NCBI RefSeq assembly: GCF_052115865.1
Contig: NZ_JBQKME010000003.1
Coordinates: forward strand, 124,001-188,000
Source of the DNA: Fundicoccus_A sp052115865
Lineage (GTDB): Bacteria; Bacillota; Bacilli; Lactobacillales; Aerococcaceae
DNA: 64,000 nt
Direction of reading: 5' to 3'
The notes under the pieces are model-generated. The model was not told the DNA's origin and ran no database searches. It saw only the letters and a program-made list of their open reading frames with translations. Shown one piece after another: positions 44,864 to 53,876 of the stretch. Made by a program: the position numbers and the translations under genes. Position 1 is the stretch's first letter; the number at the start of each line of letters is the position of its first letter.

Positions 44864-45499
44864 ATGATTGAATCATTGTATATGTTTGAACCGTTATTTG
44901 AAGGATTTAAAATAACCATCCAATTTTTTGTTTTAACTTTGATTGGTAGTATTCCATTGGCATTAGTCTTGGCTTTACTAGAACAACGAATGCCATTATG
45001 GTTTAAACGAATTATTCGAATCTATGTGTATCTTTTTAGAGGCACTCCTTTATTATTACAAATGATGTTTGTCTTTTTTGGTTTACCTTTTGTCGGCATT
45101 GTTCTAGGTCGTTTTGAATCTGCTTTAATAACATTAATCATTAATTATGCGGCTTATTTTGTTGAAATTTTTCGTGGTGGACTTAATGCCATTCCAGATG
45201 GACAATATGAAGCAATAAAAGTTCTATCCATTGACCCCTGGACCGGACTTAATCGAGTTATATTACCGCAATTATGGCAAATAGTGTTGCCTTCTGTTGG
45301 AAATGAAGTGATTAGTTTAATTAAAGATACCTCACTGATTTACATTTTAGGTTTAGATGAGTTACTGAAAGCAGGGCGTACATTAGCTAATCAAAATGCT
45401 AGTTTATTACCATTTTTATATGTTGGGGTTATTTATTTGGTGTTTACAGGCATTACAAGTTGGCTATTGCAAAAAATTGAAGAAAAAATTGCGAATTGA
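44864..45499 (+). CDS. amino-acid ABC transporter permease
   Basis: 211-aa permease of the HisM/GlnP family with about five spans; YLFRGTPLLLQMMFVFFGLP is the family N-terminal signature, and the EAA-type loop is near YEAIKVLSIDPWTGLNRVILPQ. ATG 44864 follows AAAAGGAGTGATCGA; the TTG at 44846 overlaps that site and is rejected. The second gene of the T-box operon, separated from the ATPase by 11 bases. Confidence 0.92.
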   Translation: MIESLYMFEPLFEGFKITIQFFVLTLIGSIPLALVLALLEQRMPLWFKRIIRIYVYLFRGTPLLLQMMFVFFGLPFVGIVLGRFESALITLIINYAAYFVEIFRGGLNAIPDGQYEAIKVLSIDPWTGLNRVILPQLWQIVLPSVGNEVISLIKDTSLIYILGLDELLKAGRTLANQNASLLPFLYVGVIYLVFTGITSWLLQKIEEKIAN

Positions 45500-45510
45500 G
45501 GTGGTTAGCT

Positions 45511-46176
45511 ATGAGTTTAGTCGTGCGAAATCTTTCGAAAGGTTTTGGGGATAATCAGATAATTCATGATTATAGTTTTGAAGTAACTAGAAATGCAATT
45601 ACCATCGTTTTGGGAGAGTCTGGAAGTGGAAAAACAACTTTATTAAGAATGATTAACCATTTGGAAACAGTCGATACTGGAAGCATTGAACTAGATGAAG
45701 CAATTTTAGTAAAAGATGGCCAATATCAACCAGCTTCCATGATAAAAAATTATCAACAAAAAATCAGTTTGGTATTCCAAGACTATCAACTATTCCCTCA
45801 TTTAACGGTGATGGAAAATTTACTATTGGCTCCTTTATCGAATAAATACGACCAATTAGAAAATTTATTTGTAAGAGCTAATGCGTTATTAGTTCAAATG
45901 GGATTAGATGGTAAGGAAAATGCTAAACCAAGTCAATTATCAGGGGGACAAAAACAAAGGGTTGCGATTGCTCGTGCAATGATGATGAACCCTAGCTTAT
46001 TATGTTTTGATGAACCGACTTCAGCGTTAGATGATCGAACAGTATCAAAGGTTGCAGAATTAATTTTACAATTAAAGGAGCAGGGGATAATGATTTTAAT
46101 CATTACCCATGATCGGACTTTAGTTGAATTATTATCGGAGCATGCGAAGGTGATTGAATCCAGCTCTTTTATCTAA
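45511..46176 (+). CDS. amino-acid ABC transporter ATP-binding protein (GlnQ-like)
   Basis: 221-aa ATPase: Walker A GESGSGKTTLL, Q-loop FQDYQLF, signature LSGGQKQRVAIARA, Walker B LLCFDEPTSALD, H-loop IITHD. The order SBP-permease-ATPase, one gene each, fits a homodimeric polar amino-acid importer. ATG 45511 has TTGAGGTGGTTAGCT before it; a TTG at 45496 is less likely. A terminator follows. Confidence 0.94.
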   Translation: MSLVVRNLSKGFGDNQIIHDYSFEVTRNAITIVLGESGSGKTTLLRMINHLETVDTGSIELDEAILVKDGQYQPASMIKNYQQKISLVFQDYQLFPHLTVMENLLLAPLSNKYDQLENLFVRANALLVQMGLDGKENAKPSQLSGGQKQRVAIARAMMMNPSLLCFDEPTSALDDRTVSKVAELILQLKEQGIMILIITHDRTLVELLSEHAKVIESSSFI

Positions 46177-46180
46177 GAAA

Positions 46181-46219
46181 AAACAGGCAATGAGTCAATC
46201 ATTCTCATTGCCTGTTTGA
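46181..46219. terminator. bidirectional terminator
   Basis: AAACAGGCAATGAG / CTCATTGCCTGTTT, a 14-bp perfect stem between converging genes. Confidence 0.88.
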
Positions 46220-46227
46220 ATTCATAT

Positions 46228-46719
46228 TTATTCCATTAATGTAAAAACAAATTGTTTTTCATCAACTAATTGACCGGTTGTTTCGGTATTAAAATTCCAA
46301 ATGACAAATTCATTGTGTCTAACGAACAATGAAGTAGAATTGTTTGAATAAACTGGATTCATCACATCGATTCGGAAGGTTGGAACCCCATAATCTTTAT
46401 AAAAATCTAATTTAACGTACTCATATTCATCTTTTAAGGATAATTCGGTTAAATTACCACGGTTAATGATATCAAGGTATTTTTGCATATGATGCTTATC
46501 AACATAATCTGCAGGTGCAATTTCATTATTTAAAATGATAGAAAACATGTCTTCTGATATGATAATACGATCGATTATCGAATCTTCTTCTTGAAGTTCG
46601 TATTGTCCATAATATTCACTTACATCGTTTGTCGCTGCAACAACCGTTTGGTATGTATTGAAAGAGAGTGTTAATAGGAGCAAAACAACAAATGTCAGTT
46701 GACATTTAAGATTCTTCAT
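46228..46719 (-). CDS. secreted protein of unknown function
   Basis: 163-aa protein with a signal peptide (residues 1 to about 29; MKNLKCQL then a run of Leu/Val, ending VVAA). The only Cys is at residue 6, inside the signal, so it is not a lipoprotein. The mature part is a small, mixed alpha/beta acidic domain with no motif I recognise (YGQYELQEEDS, KLDFYKDYGVPTFR). AAAGGGAGATATTTATT precedes ATG. A 295-bp region with a cre-like site separates it from ogt. Confidence 0.65.
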   Translation of the reverse strand: MKNLKCQLTFVVLLLLTLSFNTYQTVVAATNDVSEYYGQYELQEEDSIIDRIIISEDMFSIILNNEIAPADYVDKHHMQKYLDIINRGNLTELSLKDEYEYVKLDFYKDYGVPTFRIDVMNPVYSNNSTSLFVRHNEFVIWNFNTETTGQLVDEKQFVFTLME

Positions 46720-47014
46720 AATAAATATCTCCCTTTTTTTGTTATTTAATCTTTCTTATGTTAATCTGTAACCTAATAGCTTAATAAAGACAAATATAAA
46801 ATTGCTTTCTCACCTCTTTTAGTTAGATTTAACATCAAATAATTGAAAGCGTTATTAAATTTGATATTAATTAAAATTATAAAAAAAAGAAATTGTAAGG
46901 GAAATCTATTTATTTCTATTAATAAGTTAATAGTGTTAGAAATTGCTATTGTTTGATATGATATATTTGTTTATATAGCTAGGATAGTATAGATAATTAA
47001 AGGAGACTTTCAAA
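46720..47014. other. 295-bp intergenic region
   Basis: AT-rich divergent regulatory region between the secreted protein gene and ogt. It holds a cre-like site (46844-46857) and the ribosome site of ogt (AAAGGAGACTTTCAAA). I see no open frame with a ribosome site and no terminator in it. Confidence 0.5.
46844..46857. promoter_or_regulatory. cre-like catabolite-response element
   Basis: TGAAAGCGTTATTA matches the cre core TGNAARCGNWWWCA at all but one position (T for C at position 13). It is located between the divergent start sites. Confidence 0.4.
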
Positions 47015-47530
47015 ATGTTATATAAATCAACATACGAATCACCATTAGGTGAAATAATTTTACTAGTTGAAGATGCATTTATTCGTGGATTATGGTTTTC
47101 TGATCAAAAATACATGGGTGCTAGATATGATTTAAATGAAATTAAAGAAGAAGAAAATGAAACCATTTTAAAGGTTAAAAACTGGCTAGATTTGTATTTT
47201 AATGGAGATAATCCATCAATCGAAGAATTAAATTTAGCTCCTGAAACAACCGCTTATCGCAAAAGAGTCCTAGATAATTTAAAGATGGTTCCTTTTGGAC
47301 ACTTAATTACATATAAAGAGATAAATGAAAAGTTAAGCAATGATTCAATAGGAAGTGCAAGTTCAGCTAGGGCAGTAGGGGGCGCTGTAGGCCATAATCC
47401 TATATCTATTATTATACCTTGCCATCGTGTCGTTGGAAGTAATGGTGATCTGACTGGTTATGCAGGTGGCATAGATAGAAAGATTAAATTATTGGAACTA
47501 GAAGGTTTAGAATTAACTACAAATAAATAA
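47015..47530 (+). CDS. ogt: methylated-DNA--protein-cysteine methyltransferase
   Basis: Suicide repair enzyme of 171 aa that transfers alkyl groups from O6-alkylguanine to its own Cys. The active-site PCHRVV is present in IIPCHRVVGSNGDLTGYAGG, preceded by the Arg-finger helix region SSARAVGGAVGHNP. The N-terminal domain is short, as in Ogt/MGMT proteins without an Ada domain. ATG 47015 has AAAGGAGACTTTCAAA. Confidence 0.95.
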   Translation: MLYKSTYESPLGEIILLVEDAFIRGLWFSDQKYMGARYDLNEIKEEENETILKVKNWLDLYFNGDNPSIEELNLAPETTAYRKRVLDNLKMVPFGHLITYKEINEKLSNDSIGSASSARAVGGAVGHNPISIIIPCHRVVGSNGDLTGYAGGIDRKIKLLELEGLELTTNK

Positions 47531-47585
47531 TTCATTTAATGAATAAAGCTTTCTTGCGGTATCATGATAATTATCAAATATTTGT

Positions 47586-47614
47586 TTGACTTATTTTATG
47601 AATACCGTTACAAT
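47586..47614 (+). promoter_or_regulatory. promoter of kdgR
   Basis: TTGACT (47586-47591) and TACAAT (47609-47614), 17-bp spacing. The operator at 47618-47631 starts 3 bases after the -10. Confidence 0.8.
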
Positions 47615-47617
47615 TTA

Positions 47618-47631
47618 GTTAACCGGTTTCC
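47618..47631. promoter_or_regulatory. LacI-type operator upstream of kdgR
   Basis: GTTAACCGGTTTCC, an imperfect palindrome about CC|GG, covering the probable transcription start. The same core occurs at 48658-48671. Confidence 0.7.
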
Positions 47632-47646
47632 ATGAAGGAGGAAAAT

Positions 47647-48636
47647 ATGTCAAAAGATATAACGATTCAAGATGTTGCTAAAAAAGTTGGCGTTTCTAAA
47701 ACAACTATATCCCGTTATTTAAATGGGCATTTTGCTAATATGAGTATTGAAACTAAACAACATATAAAAGCAGTCATCGAAGAATTAAATTATCGTCCAA
47801 ATCGTCAAGCTCAATCACTTAAATCGAAGAAAAGTTATTTACTTGGATTGATCGTTGCTGACATTGAAAATCCTTACTCTGGTTACTGGATTAAAGCCAT
47901 GCAAGAATCATTGGCAAATACTGACTATCAATTGATGATTATGACCTCGAATAATTCGATTGAAAAAGAAAGAAATAATCTACTAAAACTATTAGACCAA
48001 AATATCGATGGCCTAATGTTACAAGCAGTGACCATGGATGTAAACCAATATCAATTCTTAGTGGATACGAATATTCCGATAGTTTTAATTGATCGAACCA
48101 TCCATAGTGATTTATGGCCAGCAATCATGTCTGATAACTTTGAAATGACGCGAAAATTAGGTTTGGAAATTGTTCATAAAGGCTATGAAAGAATTATTCA
48201 TGTAAGTGAAGCGATATTTGATGTAAGTCCACGTTTGGAACGTTATCAATCGTTAAAACAAGTTGCATTTGAAAATCAATTAGAATTCATTCCATTAGAA
48301 AAATTAGATAAAAATAACTTTATTAATGATTTTATGGCTAACTTTAATCCTCTTGAAAAACGAACAGTTTTTTTTGGAGCTAACGGTACGATCTTATCAG
48401 AAATTATTAAATCATTACGTAAATATCAATTTAAATTTCCGAAAGACTGTGGCATTTGTGGATTTGATGACTTAATGATTGGAGAAGTGATTGAACCAGC
48501 TTTAACTGTTATAAGCCAAAAACCTGAATTAATTGGTAAAAAAGCAATAGAAGAATTATTGGATATTATAGGCGGAAGTCATAAAAATGAAAACATCTAT
48601 ATTCCATCTCACATCCATCTTAGAGATTCCCTCTGA
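47647..48636 (+). CDS. kdgR: LacI-family transcriptional regulator (KdgR-like)
   Basis: 329-aa repressor. The N-terminal helix-turn-helix is ITIQDVAKKVGVSKTTISRY followed by the hinge helix NYRPNRQAQSLKSKKS, and a periplasmic-binding-type sensor domain follows (GLIVADIENPYSG at its start, GICGFDDLMIG near the end). Immediately next to a KDG kinase gene and with the same operator before both, so a 2-keto-3-deoxygluconate response is likely but inferred. ATG 47647 follows AAGGAGGAAAAT. Confidence 0.85.
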   Translation: MSKDITIQDVAKKVGVSKTTISRYLNGHFANMSIETKQHIKAVIEELNYRPNRQAQSLKSKKSYLLGLIVADIENPYSGYWIKAMQESLANTDYQLMIMTSNNSIEKERNNLLKLLDQNIDGLMLQAVTMDVNQYQFLVDTNIPIVLIDRTIHSDLWPAIMSDNFEMTRKLGLEIVHKGYERIIHVSEAIFDVSPRLERYQSLKQVAFENQLEFIPLEKLDKNNFINDFMANFNPLEKRTVFFGANGTILSEIIKSLRKYQFKFPKDCGICGFDDLMIGEVIEPALTVISQKPELIGKKAIEELLDIIGGSHKNENIYIPSHIHLRDSL

Positions 48637-48657
48637 TGGATATATTTTAAACTGTTA

Positions 48658-48671
48658 GTTAACCGGTAAAC
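48658..48671. promoter_or_regulatory. LacI-type operator upstream of kdgK
   Basis: GTTAACCGGTAAAC shares nine of fourteen bases at the 5' end (GTTAACCGG) with the kdgR-side site and is nearly palindromic. Confidence 0.7.
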
Positions 48672-48713
48672 ATAAAGTGAAATAAATAATATAAAATTAG
48701 GAGGCGTTTTATT

Positions 48714-49670
48714 ATGGGTAAAGTTGTAACCGTTGGAGAACCAATGGCATTATTTGTAGCAAATGAGGAAGGTCCATTAGAATCTGTTAATTCATATACT
48801 AGGTATATTGCAGGTGCTGAAATTAATGTGTCGGTTGGCGTTAATCGTTTAGGACATGACATTGAATATGTGACACAAATAGGTAACGATCCATTTGGAA
48901 AACATATTGCTGCTTTTCTAGAAAAAGAAGGTATCGGCACAAGCTATAGTCGTTTTTATGACGGTGCACCAACTGGACTTCAATTAAAGGCAAAAGATAC
49001 TGAAAATGACCCGGAAGTATTTTATATGAGAAAAAATTCAGCTGCATCAAAAATACCTTTTGAATTAAGTAACGAAGTGAATTTAGATGATGTAGATGTA
49101 TTGCATATTTCAGGCGTATTTTTAGCAGTTAACGATGAAACATATCGATTCGCTAAAAACTTAATTGAACGTGCAAAAGAAAAAGAAATTACAATCGTAT
49201 TTGACCCTAATTTAAGACCTGTTTTATGGGGTTCAACTGAAAAAATGATCAAAGGGATCAATGACATAGCCTTTCTCGCAGACTATGTATTACCTGGTAT
49301 TAGTGAAGGGGAAATCTTAACAGGATCAAATAATCCAGATGAAATTGCGAAGTTTTATTTAAGTCATGGTGTTACTGGAATTATTATCAAAAATGGTTCG
49401 GATGGATGTTTAGCTTATACCAAGGAAAATGATGTAACTCATAAAACAGTATCTGCTGGATTTAAACTGGATAAAATTGTAGATACTGTAGGAGCTGGAG
49501 ATGGTTTTGCCGTTGGTGTCGTTACAGGATTAATTGAAGGACTTTCTCTTGATAAAATTTTAGAAAGAGCCAATGCAATTGGAGCTATTCAAGTAAGTCA
49601 TATTTCTGATAATGAAGGTTTACCAACACCAGAAGAACTTGCTGAATTTATTAAGAATCAGTCAAACTAA
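48714..49670 (+). CDS. kdgK: 2-keto-3-deoxygluconate kinase (PfkB family)
   Basis: 318-aa ribokinase-fold sugar kinase that phosphorylates KDG to KDPG. Motifs: VTVGEPMALFVANEEG near the N-terminus, DPNLRPVLW, and the catalytic anion hole VDTVGAGDGFAVG near the C-terminus. The KDPG aldolase gene kdgA usually next to it is absent from this window. TTAGGAGGCGTTTTATT precedes ATG. The operator before it matches the kdgR one. Confidence 0.85.
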   Translation: MGKVVTVGEPMALFVANEEGPLESVNSYTRYIAGAEINVSVGVNRLGHDIEYVTQIGNDPFGKHIAAFLEKEGIGTSYSRFYDGAPTGLQLKAKDTENDPEVFYMRKNSAASKIPFELSNEVNLDDVDVLHISGVFLAVNDETYRFAKNLIERAKEKEITIVFDPNLRPVLWGSTEKMIKGINDIAFLADYVLPGISEGEILTGSNNPDEIAKFYLSHGVTGIIIKNGSDGCLAYTKENDVTHKTVSAGFKLDKIVDTVGAGDGFAVGVVTGLIEGLSLDKILERANAIGAIQVSHISDNEGLPTPEELAEFIKNQSN

Positions 49671-49685
49671 ATAACAAATAAAAAA

Positions 49686-49722
49686 GTGCTAATGGGGAAT
49701 GAATCCATTAGCACATTTTTTT
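49686..49722 (+). terminator. terminator after kdgK
   Basis: GTGCTAATGG / CCATTAGCAC, 10-bp stem, 9-nt loop, T run. Confidence 0.9.
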
Positions 49723-49773
49723 AATAAAAGAGTAGGGTAACTTCATTAATAAATATCATATTTAGAATTATGA

Positions 49774-49965
49774 TTAACTTAGCCCTATAATTAATTCTTT
49801 ATAAATATCAAAGAAAGCGAAATAATAATCTTTGTAAACATAATCATCTACTTTAAGAGCCCTTTTTGTTTCACCATGTCCAAACATAATGAAAGGGAAG
49901 TCCTCATTTTTATCACGTAATAAATTCGAGGCATCTATTACACCTGGAGAACTTTCAACATCATA
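49774..49965 (-). pseudogene. decayed gene fragment on the minus strand
   Basis: The minus strand is open from a stop at 49975-49977 to a TAA at 49774-49776 and reads protein-like (KNEDFPFIMFGHGETKRALK and KDYYFAFFDIYKELI) but has no start codon. The fragment of about 64 residues is probably a C-terminal remnant of an unrecognised protein. A short hairpin (GAGTCAC-TTT-GTGGCTC with T run, 49973-49995) borders it on the plus strand. Confidence 0.35.
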
Positions 49966-50305
49966 TCTTCTGAGTCACTTTGTGGCTCTTTTTTATTGCT
50001 AGTATTTTTTTATACTCATAACATAAAACCACAAAACTTTATGGGATTTATTCACATCTATTAAATCATCATAACCGCACAAAAAGTACATCAAGAAGAG
50101 ATATCTTAAATTACTAAAAAATTCACTGATGTATATTATGTGTTGAATATAATTCATTTACAGATTATTTATTTATAACATGAATGTAGAAGTGTTATAT
50201 GGAATTAAAAAAATACAAATTAGTTATATTGAGAAACAAATTCATATTAATTGTGAAGGAGTGTATAATCTATATTGTATCTAAAAAAGTAGTGTAGAGA
50301 AAATA
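49966..50305. other. 340-bp region without a gene
   Basis: Contains the GAGTCAC-TTT-GTGGCTC hairpin and very AT-rich sequence before the decayed permease. No open frame with a ribosome site is seen. Confidence 0.4.
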
Positions 50306-51263
50306 ATGATAAAAATATTATTCATGAAAAATAATCTCGTCATTCTGCTTCTTTTGCTGTTGAGTATATTATCGATATTTGTTGGTGTGAATAAACTATC
50401 GATTGGTGATTTTTTGCAAACTAGTTCAATAGAATGGAATATTATAGTAACTACTCGATTGCCTCGAACGATAAGTTTAATACTTGCAGTAGCAACACTA
50501 GCCTTGTCAGGACTATTGATGCAACAATTAACACAAAACAAATTTACATCTCTATCAACTGTTGGAACAATGCAAAGTGCTCGTTTAGGCCTCTTGGTAT
50601 CATTTTTGTTTTTCCAAAGGAATCGATCCTTAACCGAGCGACATTTGCTTTAGTTTTTGCGATAGTAGGTACGCTCATTTTTGTCGTTCTTTTATATTGA
50701 GTTCGACTTAAAAATCTATTGTTGTACCAATTATTGGTATTATGTTTGGAAATATTATTTCATCTTTAGGAACCTATATTACAGTGGGATTTAGTACAAA
50801 GTATATTAGCTTGGTTGCAAGTCAATTTTTCTTTAATAAGTTCTAATAATCATCAGCTAATTTTATTATCATTACTGTCTATGATTGGAAATATTATTGG
50901 TGCATATTATTTTTCAGTTATGGGTTTAGGAAAAAATTTCGTTATTCAATTAGGGGATACCTATGGAAAGATTATATTTATTGGTGTTTTTTTTATTTCA
51001 TTTGGTGCAACAGTTGTTTTATTAACCGTTGGGACTATTCCGTTCTTAGGATAATCATCCCTAATATGGTTTCTTTGTTTAAAGGCGACTACTTTAAACA
51101 TAATTTATTTTATGTAACAAATTACGATGCTATTTTCATTTTAGTGTGTGATATCTTATCAAGAATTATACTTTTTCCTTATGAAATTCCGGTAAGCGTT
51201 ATTGTTAGAATAATTGGTAGTGCATTGTTCATTTATCTATTATTGAGAGGTGAACTTTCATGA
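50306..51263 (+). pseudogene. decayed FecCD-family siderophore permease (YclN-like)
   Basis: Fragments in several frames together cover a whole FecCD permease: RLPRTISLILAVATLALSG and LLMQQLTQNKFTS at the start, ATFALVFAIVGTLIF in the middle, SIVVPIIGIMFGN, then GKNFVIQLGDTYGK and TVGTIPFLG, and finally IPNMVSLFKGD with CDILSRIILFPYEIP at the end. At least four lesions are needed to join them: frameshifts near 50620, 50715 and 50800, and stops near 50700 and 51052. The family imports iron-siderophore complexes; the closest type by motif is YclN. Confidence 0.85.
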
Positions 51264-51831
51264 AAAGGAGAAATAATTCTTATGTCATACTTGCAGTTTT
51301 GTTATTTTTAGGGATTTTCAGCAGCTTATTTTCTAGTTGCAATCTGCATTAGTATTGCAACTATTCCCTTCCAAACAATGACGGAAAATCATATACTTAC
51401 ACCTAGTATAAAATGAATTAACCCTAAAAGCCGATGAATCTGGGATGAGAGCCATAATGCCGATGTACAATGAAGGATTATTACCGGTTTTTGGTAATGG
51501 CCCACTCTTTAGCCATGTATACGATGATTTTGGGTTTATTGTCACTGATGAGAATATTTAGGTCTCAAATCATGGAATGCAGATTTCATATGAATATACT
51601 GTTGAACAAGATCCTAATGTCATCTTTGTTTTAGAACGTTCAACTGCTATATCAACAAATGATAGGAGCTCAAATGCTTCAAGTTTTGACAAAAATCCAT
51701 TAATTCAACAAATTACAGCATATCAAAATAATCAGATTCATTATTTAACTCCAGATTCATGGTATTTAAGTAATCGTGGTGTTCAAGCTTACAAACAAAT
51801 GATAGCTGATGTGGCAACTGTGTTTGAATAA
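51260..51831 (+). pseudogene. decayed siderophore permease N-terminus fused to binding-protein C-terminus
   Basis: 51260-51352 encodes 30 residues that look like the start of a second permease (MKRRNNSYVILAVLLFLG) before a stop. From about 51420 the sequence is instead a siderophore-binding protein C-terminal half: ADESGMRA, FGNGPLFSHVYDDFGF, then a stop, then QISYEYTVEQDPNVIFVLER and DSWYLSNRGVQAYKQMIADV. The rest of the second permease, the ATPase and the binding protein start are missing, so a large internal deletion joined the two. Confidence 0.75.
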
Positions 51832-51865
51832 TTTAATCAAAATAAATAGATAAGAGGGATGTAGA

Positions 51866-52636
51866 GTGACAACTTTAGAAATCAAAAATTTACACGTTTT
51901 AATTGAGGATAAAAAAATCTTAAAGGGTTTCAATCTTACTGTAAAAACAGGTGAAATTCACGCTATTATGGGACCAAATGGCACGGGAAAATCAACCTTA
52001 GCAGCTGCTATTATGGGACATCCATCCGTTGAAATTACGGAAGGAGAAATCTGGTTTGATGGTATGAATGTTTTAGAGTTAGAAGTGGATGAAAGAGCTC
52101 GTGCTGGTCTTTTTCTAGCTGTACAGTACCCAAGTGAAATTCCTGGTGTAACTAATGCTGAATTTTTACGTGCATCAATTAATGCACGACGTGATGAAGG
52201 GGATAAGATCAGTATTAGAGATTTCATAGAAAAGTTAGATAATAAAATGGCGATTTTAGACATGCCGGAAGAAATGGCTGAAAGATACTTAAACGAAGGT
52301 TTTTCTGGTGGGGAGAAAAAGCGGAATGAAATTCTACAGTTATTAATGATTGAACCAAAGTTTGCTATTTTAGATGAAATTGATTCAGGATTAGACATCG
52401 ATGCTTTACAAGTCGTTTCAAAAGGAATAAATGAAATGCGGGGTGATGATTTTGGTTCAATCATTATCACACACTATCAAAGACTATTAAATTTTGTCAT
52501 TCCTGATTTTGTTCATATTGTAATGGATGGACGTATCGTAAAAAGTGGCGATGCTTCCCTTGCAAAACAACTTGAAAAAGAAGGATATAAAGGAATTGCT
52601 GATGACTTAGGATTAAATGTTGCGATGGAAGAGTGA
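51866..52636 (+). CDS. sufC: Fe-S cluster assembly ATPase SufC
   Basis: 256-aa ABC-type ATPase of the SufBCD scaffold. Walker A GPNGTGKSTL, signature FSGGEKKRNEILQ, Walker B FAILDEIDSGLD, His switch ITHYQRLL. The start is GTG 51866 behind AAGAGGGATGTAGA. It lies only 34 bases downstream of the decayed siderophore locus, so the operon promoter is either in that decayed DNA or not obvious. Confidence 0.96.
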   Translation: MTTLEIKNLHVLIEDKKILKGFNLTVKTGEIHAIMGPNGTGKSTLAAAIMGHPSVEITEGEIWFDGMNVLELEVDERARAGLFLAVQYPSEIPGVTNAEFLRASINARRDEGDKISIRDFIEKLDNKMAILDMPEEMAERYLNEGFSGGEKKRNEILQLLMIEPKFAILDEIDSGLDIDALQVVSKGINEMRGDDFGSIIITHYQRLLNFVIPDFVHIVMDGRIVKSGDASLAKQLEKEGYKGIADDLGLNVAMEE

Positions 52637-52646
52637 GGAGGGGAAC

Positions 52647-53876
52647 ATGACAGAAATTAATACTTTTGACAAACACCAAAAAATAGTAAGCAACCTTTCT
52701 ATGAAATTAAATGAACCAGACTGGCTACTAAACTATCGACTCAATGCACTTATGGCGATAGATGAATTGGATCTTCCAAAAATCGAGCGTATTAACTACT
52801 CAAATTGGGATTTATGGAATGCTTCAATAGTCCAAAAACAATTTAATGAATGGAATTTTGCAATTGAAAAGCAAAGACATTCTCAAAGTGACGAGGGGAT
52901 ATTAGTTCTAGATTTTGAACAAGCTTTTTCAAATCATAAAGATTTGTTTAAAGAGATTTATAGGAAGTCTGATTTTATCAAAAACGACAATTTATTTAAT
53001 GCTTTCACAATGGCATTCTTGACAGATAGTCTATTTATTTACATTCCTGAAAATTATCATTCAAATAAGGCTCTTGAGTTATCTTTTATTCTTAATAACG
53101 AAATTTCTAATCGACAAGTATTGATTTATGCAACAGCCAACTCATCAGTAGAAATCATTGAGAAATATATAAATAGAGAAAACGAAGTAGATTTTAAAGC
53201 AAATATATTTATTCAAATACTAGCAGACACAGGAGCAAACGTTCAATATTCTGCTTTAGATCAGTTTGGAAAGAATACAACAGCATTTATTCAAAGAACT
53301 GCAAAAATAAGTAAAGATGCGGTTGTCAATTGGGCATTAGGTGCAATGAGTGACGGAAATGTTATTGAAAATGTGTATGTAAATCTAGATGGCCAAGGGT
53401 CATCTTCAGATGTAAAAACAGTTGCTATCACTTATGAAAACCAAACCCAAGGATTAAATATCAACATTACAAATATTGGTAGAAATACTGAGGGAAATAT
53501 TTTTCAACATGGCGTAGCTTTAGATAAATCAACTCTAAGCTTTAATGGTATCGGAAATATATTGAGAAATTCGAAAAATAGTGATGCTCAACAAAAATCA
53601 CGTGTCTTGATGTTATCTGATGAAGCAAGGGCGGATGCTAATCCGATATTATTAATTGATGAATATGAGGTACAAGCCGGTCATGCTGCTTCTGTCAGTC
53701 GAGTGGATCAAGAACAACTCTATTACTTAATGAGTAGGGGACTTGAGAAAAAACAAGCTGAGAAGTTAATGATTCGTGGTTTCTTAGGCATCGTATTATC
53801 CGAAATTTCAATTGAAGAAGTTCGACAAGAATTAATCGATACTATTGAAAGAAAGTTGGCTAAATATGACGATTGA
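52647..53876 (+). CDS. sufD: Fe-S cluster assembly protein SufD
   Basis: 409-aa beta-helix subunit of the SufBCD scaffold. Recognised by the C-terminal signature EQLYYLMSRGL followed by KKQAEKLMIRGF, GHAASVSRVD with its conserved His, and the SufB/SufD fold in between. GTGAGGAGGGGAAC precedes ATG 52647. Its 3' end overlaps sufS by 11 bases. Confidence 0.93.
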   Translation: MTEINTFDKHQKIVSNLSMKLNEPDWLLNYRLNALMAIDELDLPKIERINYSNWDLWNASIVQKQFNEWNFAIEKQRHSQSDEGILVLDFEQAFSNHKDLFKEIYRKSDFIKNDNLFNAFTMAFLTDSLFIYIPENYHSNKALELSFILNNEISNRQVLIYATANSSVEIIEKYINRENEVDFKANIFIQILADTGANVQYSALDQFGKNTTAFIQRTAKISKDAVVNWALGAMSDGNVIENVYVNLDGQGSSSDVKTVAITYENQTQGLNINITNIGRNTEGNIFQHGVALDKSTLSFNGIGNILRNSKNSDAQQKSRVLMLSDEARADANPILLIDEYEVQAGHAASVSRVDQEQLYYLMSRGLEKKQAEKLMIRGFLGIVLSEISIEEVRQELIDTIERKLAKYDD

